A stretch of 64,000 nucleotides of DNA from Curtobacterium sp. MCLR17_036. Its GTDB lineage: Bacteria; Actinomycetota; Actinomycetes; Actinomycetales; Microbacteriaceae. This document shows, in pieces, positions 25,525 through 36,596 of this stretch. Position 1 is the first letter of the stretch. The number at the start of each line of letters is the position of its first letter. Under the pieces are notes generated by a model. It ran no database searches, was not told where the DNA came from, and saw nothing but the letters and a program-made list of their open reading frames with translations. A program made the translations under genes and the position numbers. The stretch covers positions 3,472,001 through 3,536,000 of the forward strand of contig NZ_CP126269.1 of the NCBI RefSeq assembly GCF_003234445.2, given 5' to 3'.

Positions 25525-26949
25525 ATGCTGCACCGCACCATCCTCACCGTCGCCGCCGCGACCGTGATCGCTCTCGCCGTCCCGACCACCGCGGCGGCCT
25601 CGCCCGGTGGTCACGCGTCCACCTCGACCGTGCGGTACACGGCGAGCGACGCGGTCATCGCGAACCCGTCCCGCGGGTTCGACCACACCACCGAGACCCA
25701 CTACCGCGCCGACGGCTCCGGGTACACGCCGCTCGACGCGACCACCCTGGCCGGGTACCGCGACGAGGGCGTGACGCAGATCGTCCGCGTCTTCTACATG
25801 GAGGCCTTCGTCGACCAGCGGCACCTGAGCCGTGCCTGGCTCCGGCTCGTGCAGCACGACTACGACACCGCGCGGGACGCCGGCATCGGGGTCATCACCC
25901 GGTTCGCGTACGTGCAGGGCGGCGACTACCCGTACACGGCACCGTACGGCGACGCCGACCTGCCGACCGTGCTCGCCCACATCGAGCAGCTCACCCCGAC
26001 GCTCCGCCGGAACGCCGACGTCATCCCGACCCTGCAGCAGGGCTTCATCGGCCTCTGGGGCGAGGGCTACTACACGGACCACTTCGCCAGCGACCCGGCG
26101 AACCCGGGCGTCCTGACCGAGGCGGACGAGGCCGCGCGTCGTCAGGTGGTCCGCGCCGAGCTCCGGGCGCTGCCGTCCTCGCGTTCGATCCAGGTCCGCA
26201 CGATGCAGATGAAGCAGGACGCCCTGCGCACGCCGTCCGGCACCGCCGGGGCGCTCACCCCCGCGCAGGCGCACGACGGGTCGGCAGCGGCACGGATCGG
26301 GCACCACAACGACTGCTTCCTGGCGTCCCCCGACGACTTCGGCACGTTCCTGAGCGACCCGCTGTCGCTCGACCAGGACTACCTGGCCGCCGAGTCGCGG
26401 TACGTCCCCGTCGGCGGGGAGACCTGCGCCGTGAACGCTCCGCGCTCGGAGTACCCGTCGGCGTCGGCCGAGATGGCCCGGTACCACTACAGCTACCTCA
26501 ACCTCGACTACAACCGGGACGTCCTCGCGACCTGGGGCGCCGAGGGCATGCGCGACGCCGCGAAGAAGCTCGGCTACCGGTTCACGATGACCTCGAGCAC
26601 CGTCACGTCCGGGCGCTCCGCCGCGGTGTCCGTCACCGTGCGGAACGACGGCTGGGCGGCGCCGTACAACACGCGTCCGGTCGACCTCGTCCTGACCGAC
26701 GGCCGTCGCACCGTGACCGTGCCGACCCGCGCCGACGCCCGCGACTGGCAGCCCGGGCGGTCCGTGACCGTCTCCGCGTCGCTGCGCGGGGTCCCGCGGG
26801 GCACCTGGCACGTCGCGCTGGCCCTGCCGGCACCCGAACGGACGATCGCCGACGACCCGGCGTTCGCCATCCGCACCGCGAACGTCGGCACGTGGGACGC
26901 CCGCACCGGTGTGAACCGGCTCGGGCAGACGGTCACCGTCCGGCGCTGA
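25525..26949 (+). CDS. Secreted DUF4874/DUF4832 protein
   Basis: 474 aa with a clear signal peptide (MLHRTILTVAAATVIALAV, cleavage after TAAA or ASP). NPSRGFDHTTETHY starts the DUF4874 region, FYMEAFVDQ and TRFAYVQGGDYPYTAPYGD follow, and a DUF4832 C-terminal half includes a beta-sandwich stretch (SVTVRNDGWAAPYNTRPVDLVL). Such proteins resemble carbohydrate-active surface enzymes, but no activity is established to my knowledge. A GTG at 25450 would add 25 low-complexity residues; ATG 25525 fits the signal peptide better. Confidence 0.85.
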   Translation: MLHRTILTVAAATVIALAVPTTAAASPGGHASTSTVRYTASDAVIANPSRGFDHTTETHYRADGSGYTPLDATTLAGYRDEGVTQIVRVFYMEAFVDQRHLSRAWLRLVQHDYDTARDAGIGVITRFAYVQGGDYPYTAPYGDADLPTVLAHIEQLTPTLRRNADVIPTLQQGFIGLWGEGYYTDHFASDPANPGVLTEADEAARRQVVRAELRALPSSRSIQVRTMQMKQDALRTPSGTAGALTPAQAHDGSAAARIGHHNDCFLASPDDFGTFLSDPLSLDQDYLAAESRYVPVGGETCAVNAPRSEYPSASAEMARYHYSYLNLDYNRDVLATWGAEGMRDAAKKLGYRFTMTSSTVTSGRSAAVSVTVRNDGWAAPYNTRPVDLVLTDGRRTVTVPTRADARDWQPGRSVTVSASLRGVPRGTWHVALALPAPERTIADDPAFAIRTANVGTWDARTGVNRLGQTVTVRR

Positions 26950-26987
26950 CGCCGGTTCCCCAGGCGGGGTGCGGAACGATGACGGGC

Positions 26988-27440
26988 ATGACGCCTCGAT
27001 CCCTGTTCCGCGCCCTCGCCGTCGCGGAACTCGTGACCTGGACCCTGCTGCTCGTCGGCATGCTCATGAAGTACGCGTTCGGACTCGGTGACCTGCCCGT
27101 CCGCATCGGCGGGAGCGTGCACGGGTTCGTCTTCCTGGCCTACCTCGTCGTGACGACGGTGGTCGCGGTGAACCAGCGCTGGTCGGTCGGCACCCTCGTG
27201 CTCGGCTGGGCGAGCGCCGTCGTGCCGTACACGACCGTCCCGTTCGAGGTCGCGGTCGCCCGGCGCGGCTTGCTCGAGGGGCCCTGGCGCCGCTCGCCCG
27301 ACGCACGGTCGGGGGCCTGGGACCGCCTGCTGTTCGTCGTGGTGCGGCACCCGTGGGTCGCCGCGGGCGTCGGCGTCGTCGCGGTCGCCCTGGTCTTCGC
27401 GGCGCTGCTCGCCGTCGGGCCGCCGGTCCCGCGGGGCTGA
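26988..27440 (+). CDS. DUF3817-type membrane protein
   Basis: 150 aa with the DUF3817 opening LFRALAVAELVTWTLLLVGMLMKY, then about four membrane segments and a C-terminal hydrophobic tail. Function unknown. ATG 26988 is preferred over ATG 26979 because AACGAT (26975-26980) lies 7 nt upstream; a GGAA sits only 2 nt before the other ATG. Confidence 0.8.
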   Translation: MTPRSLFRALAVAELVTWTLLLVGMLMKYAFGLGDLPVRIGGSVHGFVFLAYLVVTTVVAVNQRWSVGTLVLGWASAVVPYTTVPFEVAVARRGLLEGPWRRSPDARSGAWDRLLFVVVRHPWVAAGVGVVAVALVFAALLAVGPPVPRG

Positions 27441-27463
27441 CGCGCGCGGCGCCGCGCCGCTGA

Positions 27464-27513
27464 GTGAGCAGAAGACGTCGGGTCCGCGGTCGGGACCCGA
27501 CGTCTTTGCTCAC
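27464..27513. repeat. Inverted repeat B2
   Basis: Arms GTGAGCAGAAGACGTCGGGT.. (from 27464) and ..ACCCGACGTCTTTGCTCAC (to 27513), paired over 21 bp with one base missing on the right arm. Core AAGACGTC replaces the AACGGTC of B1 in both arms. Followed by repeat A3. Confidence 0.88.
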
Positions 27514-27539
27514 TCGACGCGGTGGCCGCGACCACAGAG

Positions 27540-27573
27540 GGGAGGCCCGGTGCCAGCTGGCACCGGGCCTCCC
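27540..27573. repeat. Inverted repeat A3 (perfect 34-bp palindrome)
   Basis: Perfect palindrome from GGGAGGCCCGGTGCCAG to its complement, centred between 27556 and 27557. It ends 18 bp from the stop of the isocitrate dehydrogenase gene and probably acts as its terminator. Confidence 0.88.
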
Positions 27574-27590
27574 GTCCGTCGTCGGCGCGG

Positions 27591-29801
<2,211 letters not shown>

Positions 29802-29950
29802 GCTGGCGGGTACTCCCTTGTTCGACCGTCGGTACGTCCACGGTACTCGTGGCGCAGGATGTCTCGACATCAAGATACATGGGGGTGCTCCGCGTCGCCC
29901 CGAGGTGTGCCGGCAGCCCGCGACGGCGGGTGGAGTGCCACCCTGGAACG

Positions 29951-31642
29951 GTGACCGAACTCCTCGCCGTGGGTGTCATCGCCCTCATCGCCATCGCGGG
30001 CGCAGCCGTGCTCGGGCCACGGATCGGCGTGGCCGCCCCGCTCGTGCTCGTCGTCGTCGGGATCGTCGCGAGCCTGCTGCCGTGGGTACCGGACGCGAGG
30101 ATCGATCCGGAGTGGATCCTGGCCGGGCTGCTGCCGCCGCTGCTGTACTCGTCGGCCGTGTCGATGCCGTCGATGAACTTCCGCCGCGAGTTCGGCGCGA
30201 TCAGCGGCCTGTCGGTGGTGCTCGTGGTCGCGAGCAGCCTCGTGCTCGGGCTCTTCTTCGCCTGGGTGGTGCCGGACCTGGGGCTCTGGTGGGGCATCGC
30301 CCTCGGCGCGATCATCAGCCCGACCGACGCCGTCGCGACCTCGATCGTCAAGCAGACCTCGATCTCTCGGCGGGCGATCTCGATCCTCGACGGGGAGTCG
30401 CTGCTCAACGACGCCACGGCGCTCGTGCTCCTGCGCACGGCGATCGTCGCCGCGGGCACCACGTTCTCGTTCTGGGGCGCACTCGGCGACTTCGCGAAGG
30501 CCGTCGCCGTCGCCGTCGTCATCGGCTGGTTCGTCGGCTGGCTGAACGTGTTCGTCCGCGCCCGGGTGCCGAGCGCCGCGGTGAACACGGCGCTGTCCTT
30601 CGCGGTGCCGTTCGTCGCGGCCGTGCCGACCGAGCACCTCGGGGGCTCCGGACTCGTCGCCGCCGTCGTCGCCGGCCTGTTCACCGGCATCGTCGGACCG
30701 CGGCGGCTCCCGCCGGGCCACCGGCTCTCGGACGCGCAGAACTGGCGGACCGTCGAGCTCGTGCTCGAGGGCGCGGTGTTCCTCACGATGGGGCTCGAGC
30801 TCGCGCGGATCCTGGGGGACGTGCAACGGGAGCACACCGGCATCGGTCCGGCGCTGCTCGTCGCGGTCGGCGCCCTCGTGCTGACCGTGCTCGTCCGGGC
30901 CGCGTACGTCGCCCCGCTCCTGTTCGCCCTGTCGAAGGGCGCCGCCCGCGGTGAGCGGATGCGGGACCGCTTCGCCGAGATGCACGCCGGCGACCGCGAC
31001 GCGATGAGCGAGGTGATCCGCGAGCACCGCCCGGGCGGTCGCGCACCGTCGGAACGCGAGCTCGACCGGTTCTCGACCCGGATCCGCCGCACCCTGGCCG
31101 ACATCGCGTACTACACGCAGGCGCCGCTCGGGTGGCGGGAGGGCACCGCCGTCGTGTGGGCGGGGATGCGCGGCGCGGTGACCGTCGCCGCGGCGCAGAC
31201 ACTGCCGGAGGACACCCCGCAGCGATCCCTGCTGGTCCTGGTGGCCTTCGCCGTCGCCCTGCTGTCGCTCGTGGTGCAGGGCGGCACGATCGGGCCGCTG
31301 CTCCGTCGGATCGCCGCCCCGGCGACGGACACCGAGGCGCAGGACACCGAGGAACGCCACCGGCTGCTCGAGCTCATGCGGGACGCGGCGACGCAGGTGC
31401 CCGCCGAGCGCGAACGGCCCCCGGCGACCGAGCAGGAGCTGCGCGCGGCCGACCCGGTCGAGCTCCGCGCCTGGATGGGCCGCGAGAAGACCCGGCGCCT
31501 CGCGGTGCTCGAGGCACAGCGAGCCGCGGTGCTCGACGCCCGCGACGACGGCACGTTCGACGCCGAGGTGCTCGAGTCGATGCTGCAGAACCTGGACGCC
31601 GAGCAGATCGCCCTGGAGCTGCGCGGCGGACCGGAGCGCTGA
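29951..31642 (+). CDS. CPA1-family Na+/H+ antiporter
   Basis: 563-aa membrane antiporter with about 12 segments. SPTDAVA (ion-site Asp) and [10 protein letters not shown] are the CPA1/NhaP motifs, and [12 protein letters not shown] is the late conserved segment. A cytoplasmic tail of about 90 aa is charged and helical. GTG 29951 follows CACCCT (29939-29944) by 6 nt; no ribosome site is better placed. Divergent from isocitrate dehydrogenase; role in sodium or pH homeostasis. Confidence 0.93.
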   Translation: MTELLAVGVIALIAIAGAAVLGPRIGVAAPLVLVVVGIVASLLPWVPDARIDPEWILAGLLPPLLYSSAVSMPSMNFRREFGAISGLSVVLVVASSLVLGLFFAWVVPDLGLWWGIALGAIISPTDAVATSIVKQTSISRRAISILDGESLLNDATALVLLRTAIVAAGTTFSFWGALGDFAKAVAVAVVIGWFVGWLNVFVRARVPSAAVNTALSFAVPFVAAVPTEHLGGSGLVAAVVAGLFTGIVGPRRLPPGHRLSDAQNWRTVELVLEGAVFLTMGLELARILGDVQREHTGIGPALLVAVGALVLTVLVRAAYVAPLLFALSKGAARGERMRDRFAEMHAGDRDAMSEVIREHRPGGRAPSERELDRFSTRIRRTLADIAYYTQAPLGWREGTAVVWAGMRGAVTVAAAQTLPEDTPQRSLLVLVAFAVALLSLVVQGGTIGPLLRRIAAPATDTEAQDTEERHRLLELMRDAATQVPAERERPPATEQELRAADPVELRAWMGREKTRRLAVLEAQRAAVLDARDDGTFDAEVLESMLQNLDAEQIALELRGGPER

Positions 31643-31684
31643 CGACCGACGGACCGGAGCGGAGTCCGCCGGCCGGACGCCGGG

Positions 31685-32179
31685 TCAGGTGCCGATCGAG
31701 ATCCGGAAGACCCGCACCCCGGACGCGCGCAGACCCGCGAGCCCGAGCCGCATCCGCATCCCGCGGAACGGTCGACGGAACCCGGACCACGCCGACGCGA
31801 CGCCGATCTGGTGCAGCACCTCGGACGTCAGGGTGCGCTCGAGCTTCGGCGCGAGCCGGGTGAGCCCGGACACCGTCACCACGACGCGCACGGCCCCGGG
31901 GGCGAGGAGCGGGTCGATCGACTCGGCCGCCGCCTGCGCTCGGTGGAACGCCGGGTCGTCGCCCGGCCGTCGGACGGCGATCACGGCGAGCGTCGCGTCC
32001 CAGGTCTCGTCGGGGTCCGGCGGGTCGTCGACGCCGACCACCCGCATCCGTGCGGCGTCGATGCCCGCGCGCACCGCGGCGGCGCGCAGGACGGGCAGGA
32101 GTTCCTGGGTACCGGCGAGCACGACGTCGGCCGACGTCAGGTCGACCGGTGCGGGCCGCTCGTGCGGCGATCGGGCCAT
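31685..32179 (-). CDS. Hypothetical protein
   Basis: 164 aa that I cannot assign. It alternates hydrophobic strands and helices (VVLAGTQELLPVLRAAAVRAGI, GVDDPPDPDETWDATLAVIAV, AVRVVVTVSGLTRL), suggesting a small alpha/beta fold, and ends basic and hydrophobic. AAGGA precedes ATG 32179 by about 9-10 nt. Divergent from the M23 peptidase gene. Confidence 0.6.
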   Translation of the reverse strand: MARSPHERPAPVDLTSADVVLAGTQELLPVLRAAAVRAGIDAARMRVVGVDDPPDPDETWDATLAVIAVRRPGDDPAFHRAQAAAESIDPLLAPGAVRVVVTVSGLTRLAPKLERTLTSEVLHQIGVASAWSGFRRPFRGMRMRLGLAGLRASGVRVFRISIGT

Positions 32180-32298
32180 GGTGGGGGTCCTTCCGGCGCT
32201 CCGTCCCGACGCTACCGATCGTCCCGCGCGAGGGGCCGCCGACCGCCCGACGGCCAGGCCCTTCCCAGGACGGCGGCTCCGCGGTGCGATCCGGTTCG

Positions 32299-32340
32299 GT
32301 AACGAGAAGATCACGAAAGTCTCTGTACAAAGCGACAGAG
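32299..32340 (+). promoter_or_regulatory. Possible MtrA box and inverted repeat upstream of M23 peptidase gene
   Basis: GTAACG (32299-32304) and ATCACG (32310-32315) are spaced by 5 nt, like the direct-repeat sites of the actinobacterial response regulator MtrA. CTCTGT (32321-32326) and ACAGAG (32335-32340) form an inverted repeat just upstream of a possible -10, CAGAAT (32346-32351). Confidence 0.4.
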
Positions 32341-32362
32341 TCGTGCAGAATGGTGGGCGGCC

Positions 32363-33409
32363 ATGACGACTGCACACGAACCCGACCAGCACCCGGCGAC
32401 CCCGGTGGTGCACCTGTCCCGTCGTGCTGCACTCGAGGCGGAGCGCGCCGCGGCGCGGAAGCCCGAGCGTCGAGCAGCCCGCACGCCCCGCCCGGAGAAG
32501 CGCTCCGGACAGCGCGCCACGCAGCCGCCGGTCGCCGCGCAGCAGCCGGTCACCGTGCAGCCCGCCGCCGCGCAGCCGGCCGCCGTGCCGACCGGGCGTC
32601 GTGCAACGACCGCCCGCTCGACGACCGAGCACGTTGACCGCCGCATCACGCGCGTCGTCCGCCGTCCCTCCGTCACCGCGCCAGCCCCCGCACCCGCCCC
32701 GCGTCGCTCGCGGTCGGGTCGGGCAGGCCGCATCACGCTCACGAGCGCCGCCGCGGCCATCGCCCTGTTCGCCGCGTCCGCGATGCCCGCGCACGCCAGC
32801 GCCGGCACCTCGATGGCGACCTCGACCATCGCGCCGATGGTCCGCACACAGGACTACGCCGTGACGCAGGCCGTCACCGCCTCCGGGTTGTCCCGCGACG
32901 GGTTCACCGTCGGCGGCGGCTCGACCCGCACGGCGAGCGGCCCGGGCTCGTCCGACGACGCAGTGTCGTACGGCGGCGCCGTCCGGTCGCCGTTCCCCGG
33001 ACCGGTGCAGATGAGCTCCGGCTTCGGCTACCGAGCGGCTCCGTGCGGCGCGTGCTCGTCGCTCCACCAGGGCCTCGACTTCACGCCGGGCATGGGCACG
33101 CCGATCGGCGCCGTCGCCGCCGGGACCGTCCGGGTCTCGGGCACGTACTTCTCGTACGGCAACGCGGTCGTCATCGACCACGTGATCGACGGGCGCCAGG
33201 TCTCGACGCTCTACGGGCACATGATCCCGGGTTCGTCGCCGCTGCAGGTCGGCGACCAGGTCGAGGCGGGCGAGTTCATCGGGCTGGTCGGCTCGTCCGG
33301 CGTCTCGACCGGTGCGCACCTGCACCTCGAGGTCCTCATGGACGGCATCACCCCGATCGACCCCGAGGCGTGGCTCGAGGCCCGCATCGGTCGTTCGCTC
33401 ACCATCTGA
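32363..33409 (+). CDS. M23-family (LytM) murein endopeptidase
   Basis: 348-aa cell-wall peptidase predicted to cut peptidoglycan cross-links. Residues 1-125 are cytoplasmic-looking, Arg/Ala/Pro-rich and low complexity; one membrane segment or uncleaved signal (ITLTSAAAAIALFAASAMPAHA) follows. The LytM domain (about 205-345) has zinc ligands His235 and Asp239 (LHQGLDF) and the HLH motif His319/His321. Catalytic residues are complete. The long basic N-terminus is unusual for a secreted enzyme. Monocistronic. Confidence 0.92.
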   Translation: MTTAHEPDQHPATPVVHLSRRAALEAERAAARKPERRAARTPRPEKRSGQRATQPPVAAQQPVTVQPAAAQPAAVPTGRRATTARSTTEHVDRRITRVVRRPSVTAPAPAPAPRRSRSGRAGRITLTSAAAAIALFAASAMPAHASAGTSMATSTIAPMVRTQDYAVTQAVTASGLSRDGFTVGGGSTRTASGPGSSDDAVSYGGAVRSPFPGPVQMSSGFGYRAAPCGACSSLHQGLDFTPGMGTPIGAVAAGTVRVSGTYFSYGNAVVIDHVIDGRQVSTLYGHMIPGSSPLQVGDQVEAGEFIGLVGSSGVSTGAHLHLEVLMDGITPIDPEAWLEARIGRSLTI

Positions 33410-33525
33410 CGCGACCCCGCGGGACACGCGACGAGGGCACGCGTCGACACCGCCCCGCAGCACGGCCACACCGGATCCACAGCGTTCGTCGAGCACCGCC
33501 GCGGTGGCGTCCCAGTCCACCTGTG

Positions 33526-33531
33526 CAGGAT
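33526..33531 (+). promoter_or_regulatory. Leaderless-type -10 for the CNNM leader ORF
   Basis: CAGGAT lies exactly 6 nt upstream of ATG 33538. The identical hexamer and spacing precede the ridA-like gene at 60698. Confidence 0.45.
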
Positions 33532-33537
33532 CACAGC

Positions 33538-33594
33538 ATGGACGACTGTCACAGACCGCCCGCCCGATCCCGATCTGCACGGACTGCCCGCTGA
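33538..33594 (+). CDS. Candidate 18-aa leader peptide overlapping the CNNM gene
   Basis: Eighteen codons read MDDCHRPPARSRSARTAR. The stop TGA (33592-33594) shares its last base with the ATG of the CNNM gene (TGATG), which has no ribosome site of its own. The start has the -10 spacing of leaderless genes here, with AGGA also 7 nt upstream. The peptide has an acidic start, a Pro pair and an Arg-rich tail, in style like the enterobacterial MgtL leader that controls a Mg2+ transporter. Seven of 18 codons end in A or T, including AGA and two CGA, which is rare here. This means either slow codons or a chance ORF. Confidence 0.4.
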   Translation: MDDCHRPPARSRSARTAR

Positions 33595-34868
33595 TGGGCA
33601 CCGACACCTGGATCGCCTTCGGGCTCGTCATCCTCTTCGTGCTCGTCGGCGGCGTCTTCGCCGCGGCCGAGATCGCCCTCGTCTCGCTGCGCGAGTCGCA
33701 GCTGCAGCAGCTCGAACGCCGGGGGCCCCGCGGCGCCCGGGTCGCCGCCCTCGGCCGTGACCCGAACCGGTTCCTGTCCGCCGTGCAGATCGGCGTGACG
33801 GTGGCCGGGTTCTTCTCCGCCGCCTACGGCGCCTCGTCGATCGCGCCGGACGTCGCCCCGCTGTTGCTCGGCACCGGACTCGACCGGGGAGCGGCCGAGG
33901 CGGTGGCCCTGGTGCTCATGACCCTCGTCATCGCGTACCTGTCGCTGGTGTTCGGCGAACTCGTGCCGAAGCGCCTCGCCCTGCAGCGCGCCGAGGGCTT
34001 CGCGATGGCCGTCGCCCCGACGCTCGAACGCTTCGCGGTGCTCATGCGGCCGGTCATCTGGCTGCTCTCGACGTCCACCGACGCCGTCGTGCGCCTGCTC
34101 GGCGGCGACCCGCACGCCCGCAGCGAGTCGATGAGCACCGAGGAGCTCCGCGGCCTCGTCGACGACCACGACGCGATCGACGCGCAGGGCCGCCGGATCG
34201 CCCGCAGCGCGCTCGACGCCGGCGACCGGATCCTGCGCGAGTCGATGCGCCCCTGGTACGACGTGTCGACCATCGACGCGGGGCTGTCCGTCGCCGAGGC
34301 CACCGACCGGGCGATCGCGGCGGGGCACACCCGGTACCTCGTGACCTCGGGCGGACGCGACGAGGTCGACGGCTTCGTGCACCTCCGCGACCTGCTGCGC
34401 CCGGCCGACCCCGACGCCCCGGTGTCGACGCTCGTGCGTCCGGTGCTCGCCCTGCCCGAGACGAAGTCGCTGTCCGGCGCCATCGCGGACATGCGCACCG
34501 ACGGGCACCAGATCGCCCTCGTCGTCGACGAGTACGGCGGCAGTGCCGGCATGGTCACCCTCGAGGCCCTGCTCGAGGACCTCGTCGGCCGCATCCGCGA
34601 CGAGTGGGACACCGTCGAACACGACGGGCCGACCGCCGAGCGCGACGGGGTCGACGGCGCGACCGTCCTCGAGGACCTTGCCGCCGACGGCGGCCCGGTC
34701 CTGCCGGACGGCGACTACGAGACCGTCGGCGGGCTCGTCCAGGTGCACCTGGACCGCGTCCCCGCGGTCGGCGACGTCGTCCTCGTGGCTGGCCACCGGC
34801 TCGAGGTGACCGCCATGGACGGTCACCGCGTGGCGCGCGTCCGCATCGCGGCCGACGTCCCCGCCTGA
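33594..34868 (+). CDS. CNNM/CorC (HlyC) family membrane protein, likely divalent-cation transporter
   Basis: 424-aa protein with a DUF21 membrane domain (three or four segments, residues about 5-150, with AAAEIALVSLRESQL and FGELVPKRLAL). A CBS pair follows (about 200-320), then a CorC/HlyC transporter-associated domain (about 345-424). Family members include Mg2+ exporters and Mg2+/Na+ exchangers such as CorB and MpfA; the direction here is unknown. It starts inside the stop codon of a leader ORF, so its translation may depend on reading that leader. A terminator-like repeat, A4, follows directly. Confidence 0.93.
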   Translation: MGTDTWIAFGLVILFVLVGGVFAAAEIALVSLRESQLQQLERRGPRGARVAALGRDPNRFLSAVQIGVTVAGFFSAAYGASSIAPDVAPLLLGTGLDRGAAEAVALVLMTLVIAYLSLVFGELVPKRLALQRAEGFAMAVAPTLERFAVLMRPVIWLLSTSTDAVVRLLGGDPHARSESMSTEELRGLVDDHDAIDAQGRRIARSALDAGDRILRESMRPWYDVSTIDAGLSVAEATDRAIAAGHTRYLVTSGGRDEVDGFVHLRDLLRPADPDAPVSTLVRPVLALPETKSLSGAIADMRTDGHQIALVVDEYGGSAGMVTLEALLEDLVGRIRDEWDTVEHDGPTAERDGVDGATVLEDLAADGGPVLPDGDYETVGGLVQVHLDRVPAVGDVVLVAGHRLEVTAMDGHRVARVRIAADVPA

Positions 34869-34912
34869 CGGACGGGAGGCCCGTGCCGGCCCCGCCACGG
34901 GCCTCCCGTCCG
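34869..34912. repeat. Inverted repeat A4 (terminator-like hairpin)
   Basis: 17-bp perfect arms CGGACGGGAGGCCCGTG (34869-34885) and its complement (34896-34912) with a 10-nt loop. It starts at the base after the CNNM stop. Confidence 0.88.
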
Positions 34913-34951
34913 CCGCGCCCGCGGCACCGACGCGACACGTACGCTCGACGC

Positions 34952-35857
34952 ATGGGTATCGACGTGCGCAACGAGATCCGCGACTTCCTGTCCTCGCGAC
35001 GGGCCCGGCTCACGCCGGAGCAGGTCGGCATGCCGTCCTTCGGCGGCGGCGTCCGACGCGTCCCCGGCCTGCGGCGGCACGAGGTCGCGATGCTCGCCGG
35101 GGTGAGCGTCGACTACTACACGCGGCTCGAACGGGGCTCGCTGAAGGGCGTCTCGGAGAGCGTGCTCGAGGGACTCGCGAACGCGCTGCAGCTCGACGAG
35201 GACGAACGCGTGCACCTGTGGGACCTCACCCGCCTGGCGAACGCCGGCGTGAAGGACATGCACCGCACCGTCCCCACCCGGGTGCGGCCGGCGGTGCAGC
35301 GCCTGCTCGACGCGATCACGGGCGCACCGGCGTGGGTGCGCAACGAGCGGGGTGACGTCGTCGCCACGAACGAGCTCGGCCACGCCCTCTACGCGCCGAT
35401 GTTCGCCGGCCCCGGGCGCCCGGTGAACACCGCCCGCTTCACCTTCCTCGACCCGTCCGCCCGCGAGTTCTTCCCGGACTGGGCGCAGACCGCACGCGAC
35501 GCCGTCGCGGTCCTGCGCGCCGCCGCGGTGTCGAACCCCTGCGAGCCCGGGCTCATCACGCTCGTCGGCGAGCTCTCCACCCGCAGCGAGGAGTTCCGCA
35601 CCTGGTGGGCGGAGCACGACGTGCGGATGCACCGCGGCGGGGGCAAGCGCATCGTGCACCCGATCGTCGGCGAGCTCCGCCTGACCTACGAGGCCCTCGA
35701 CCTCGTCGCCGACCCCGGACTCGTGCTGTTCACGTACTCAGCGGAGCCGAGCAGCGAGTCCGAGCGCTCGTTGTCGCTGCTCGGCTCGTGGGCGGCGACC
35801 GAACGGGCCGAGCGCTCCGCGGCCCTGCGGGCGTCGGAGTCCGAGTCGGTCGACTGA
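34952..35857 (+). CDS. XRE/MmyB-type transcriptional regulator
   Basis: 301 aa. An N-terminal HTH (about 20-75: VRRVPGLRRHEVAMLAGVS, then VDYYTRLERG) is fused to an MmyB-like ligand domain (about 100-280), including ARFTFLDPSAREFFPDW and EFRTWWAEHDVR. The domain resembles PAS-type fatty-acid-binding sensors, so a lipid ligand is possible. TACGCT (34940-34945) lies 6 nt before ATG. The target is unknown; the next gene may be co-transcribed. Confidence 0.9.
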   Translation: MGIDVRNEIRDFLSSRRARLTPEQVGMPSFGGGVRRVPGLRRHEVAMLAGVSVDYYTRLERGSLKGVSESVLEGLANALQLDEDERVHLWDLTRLANAGVKDMHRTVPTRVRPAVQRLLDAITGAPAWVRNERGDVVATNELGHALYAPMFAGPGRPVNTARFTFLDPSAREFFPDWAQTARDAVAVLRAAAVSNPCEPGLITLVGELSTRSEEFRTWWAEHDVRMHRGGGKRIVHPIVGELRLTYEALDLVADPGLVLFTYSAEPSSESERSLSLLGSWAATERAERSAALRASESESVD

Positions 35858-35876
35858 CCCCCACCGCGAGCACCTC

Positions 35877-36596
35877 GTGACGACCCCGCCGGACACCGCC
35901 GCCGCCGACGACGACCGGCGCCGGTACCGTCGCGCCGAACCGGTCTTCGCCCGCGCCGTCGCGAAGGCCCTCGGCGGCGCCGGCTCGCTGCTCGAGCTCG
36001 GGCCGCCGAAGGGCGACGCGGCGCCCTCGTACGCGCCGACCGACCGGAGTCGCGTCACGGTCGTCGACGCCGCCGGGCACCTGCCGTTCGCCGACGGGGC
36101 GTTCGACGCCGCACTCGCCACGGCGCCCCTGCCGGGACCGGTCGACCCCGGGGCCGTGCTCGCCGAGCTGCGCCGGGTGACCCGCGGGCCGATCGTGCTG
36201 ATCGCGGTCGACCGCGAGCTCGCGCAGGAGCACTGGCTCGCGGAGTACGCACCCGAGGTCGTCGCGGCAGCGGCCCGGCGCCACCCGTCGCCGGCCGACG
36301 TCAGCGATGCGCTCCCGGGCGACGCGGTGACGGCCGTGCCGCTGCCGATCCCGTTCACGTGCGTCGACGGCTTCGCCGAGGCGTACTCCGCCCGCCCCGA
36401 ACGGCTGCTCGACGCGGGCGTCCGGCACGCAGACCCGGCGTGGGCGCAGGTCGACGCGTTCACCGCGCGACGGTCGGTCGCGGCACTCCGCTCCGCGCTG
36501 GAGTCCGGTGAGTGGGACCGGTGTCACGGGGCGCTCCGGATCAGCCCGACGCACCGGGGGTCGCTCGTGCTCGTCACCGCGACCCCGACCGCTTGA
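35877..36596 (+). CDS. Methyltransferase-like protein with weak SAM motif
   Basis: 239 aa. The order LLELGPPKGD, then VVDAAGHLPFADGAFDAALATAPL, then a proline/hydrophobic strand (GPIVLIAV) mimics a class I SAM methyltransferase (motif I, acidic loop, motif IV). However, motif I lacks the usual GxGxG, so activity is uncertain. GTG start lies 19 bp after the regulator stop with no clear ribosome site. Probably in one transcript with that regulator. Confidence 0.65.
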   Translation: MTTPPDTAAADDDRRRYRRAEPVFARAVAKALGGAGSLLELGPPKGDAAPSYAPTDRSRVTVVDAAGHLPFADGAFDAALATAPLPGPVDPGAVLAELRRVTRGPIVLIAVDRELAQEHWLAEYAPEVVAAAARRHPSPADVSDALPGDAVTAVPLPIPFTCVDGFAEAYSARPERLLDAGVRHADPAWAQVDAFTARRSVAALRSALESGEWDRCHGALRISPTHRGSLVLVTATPTA

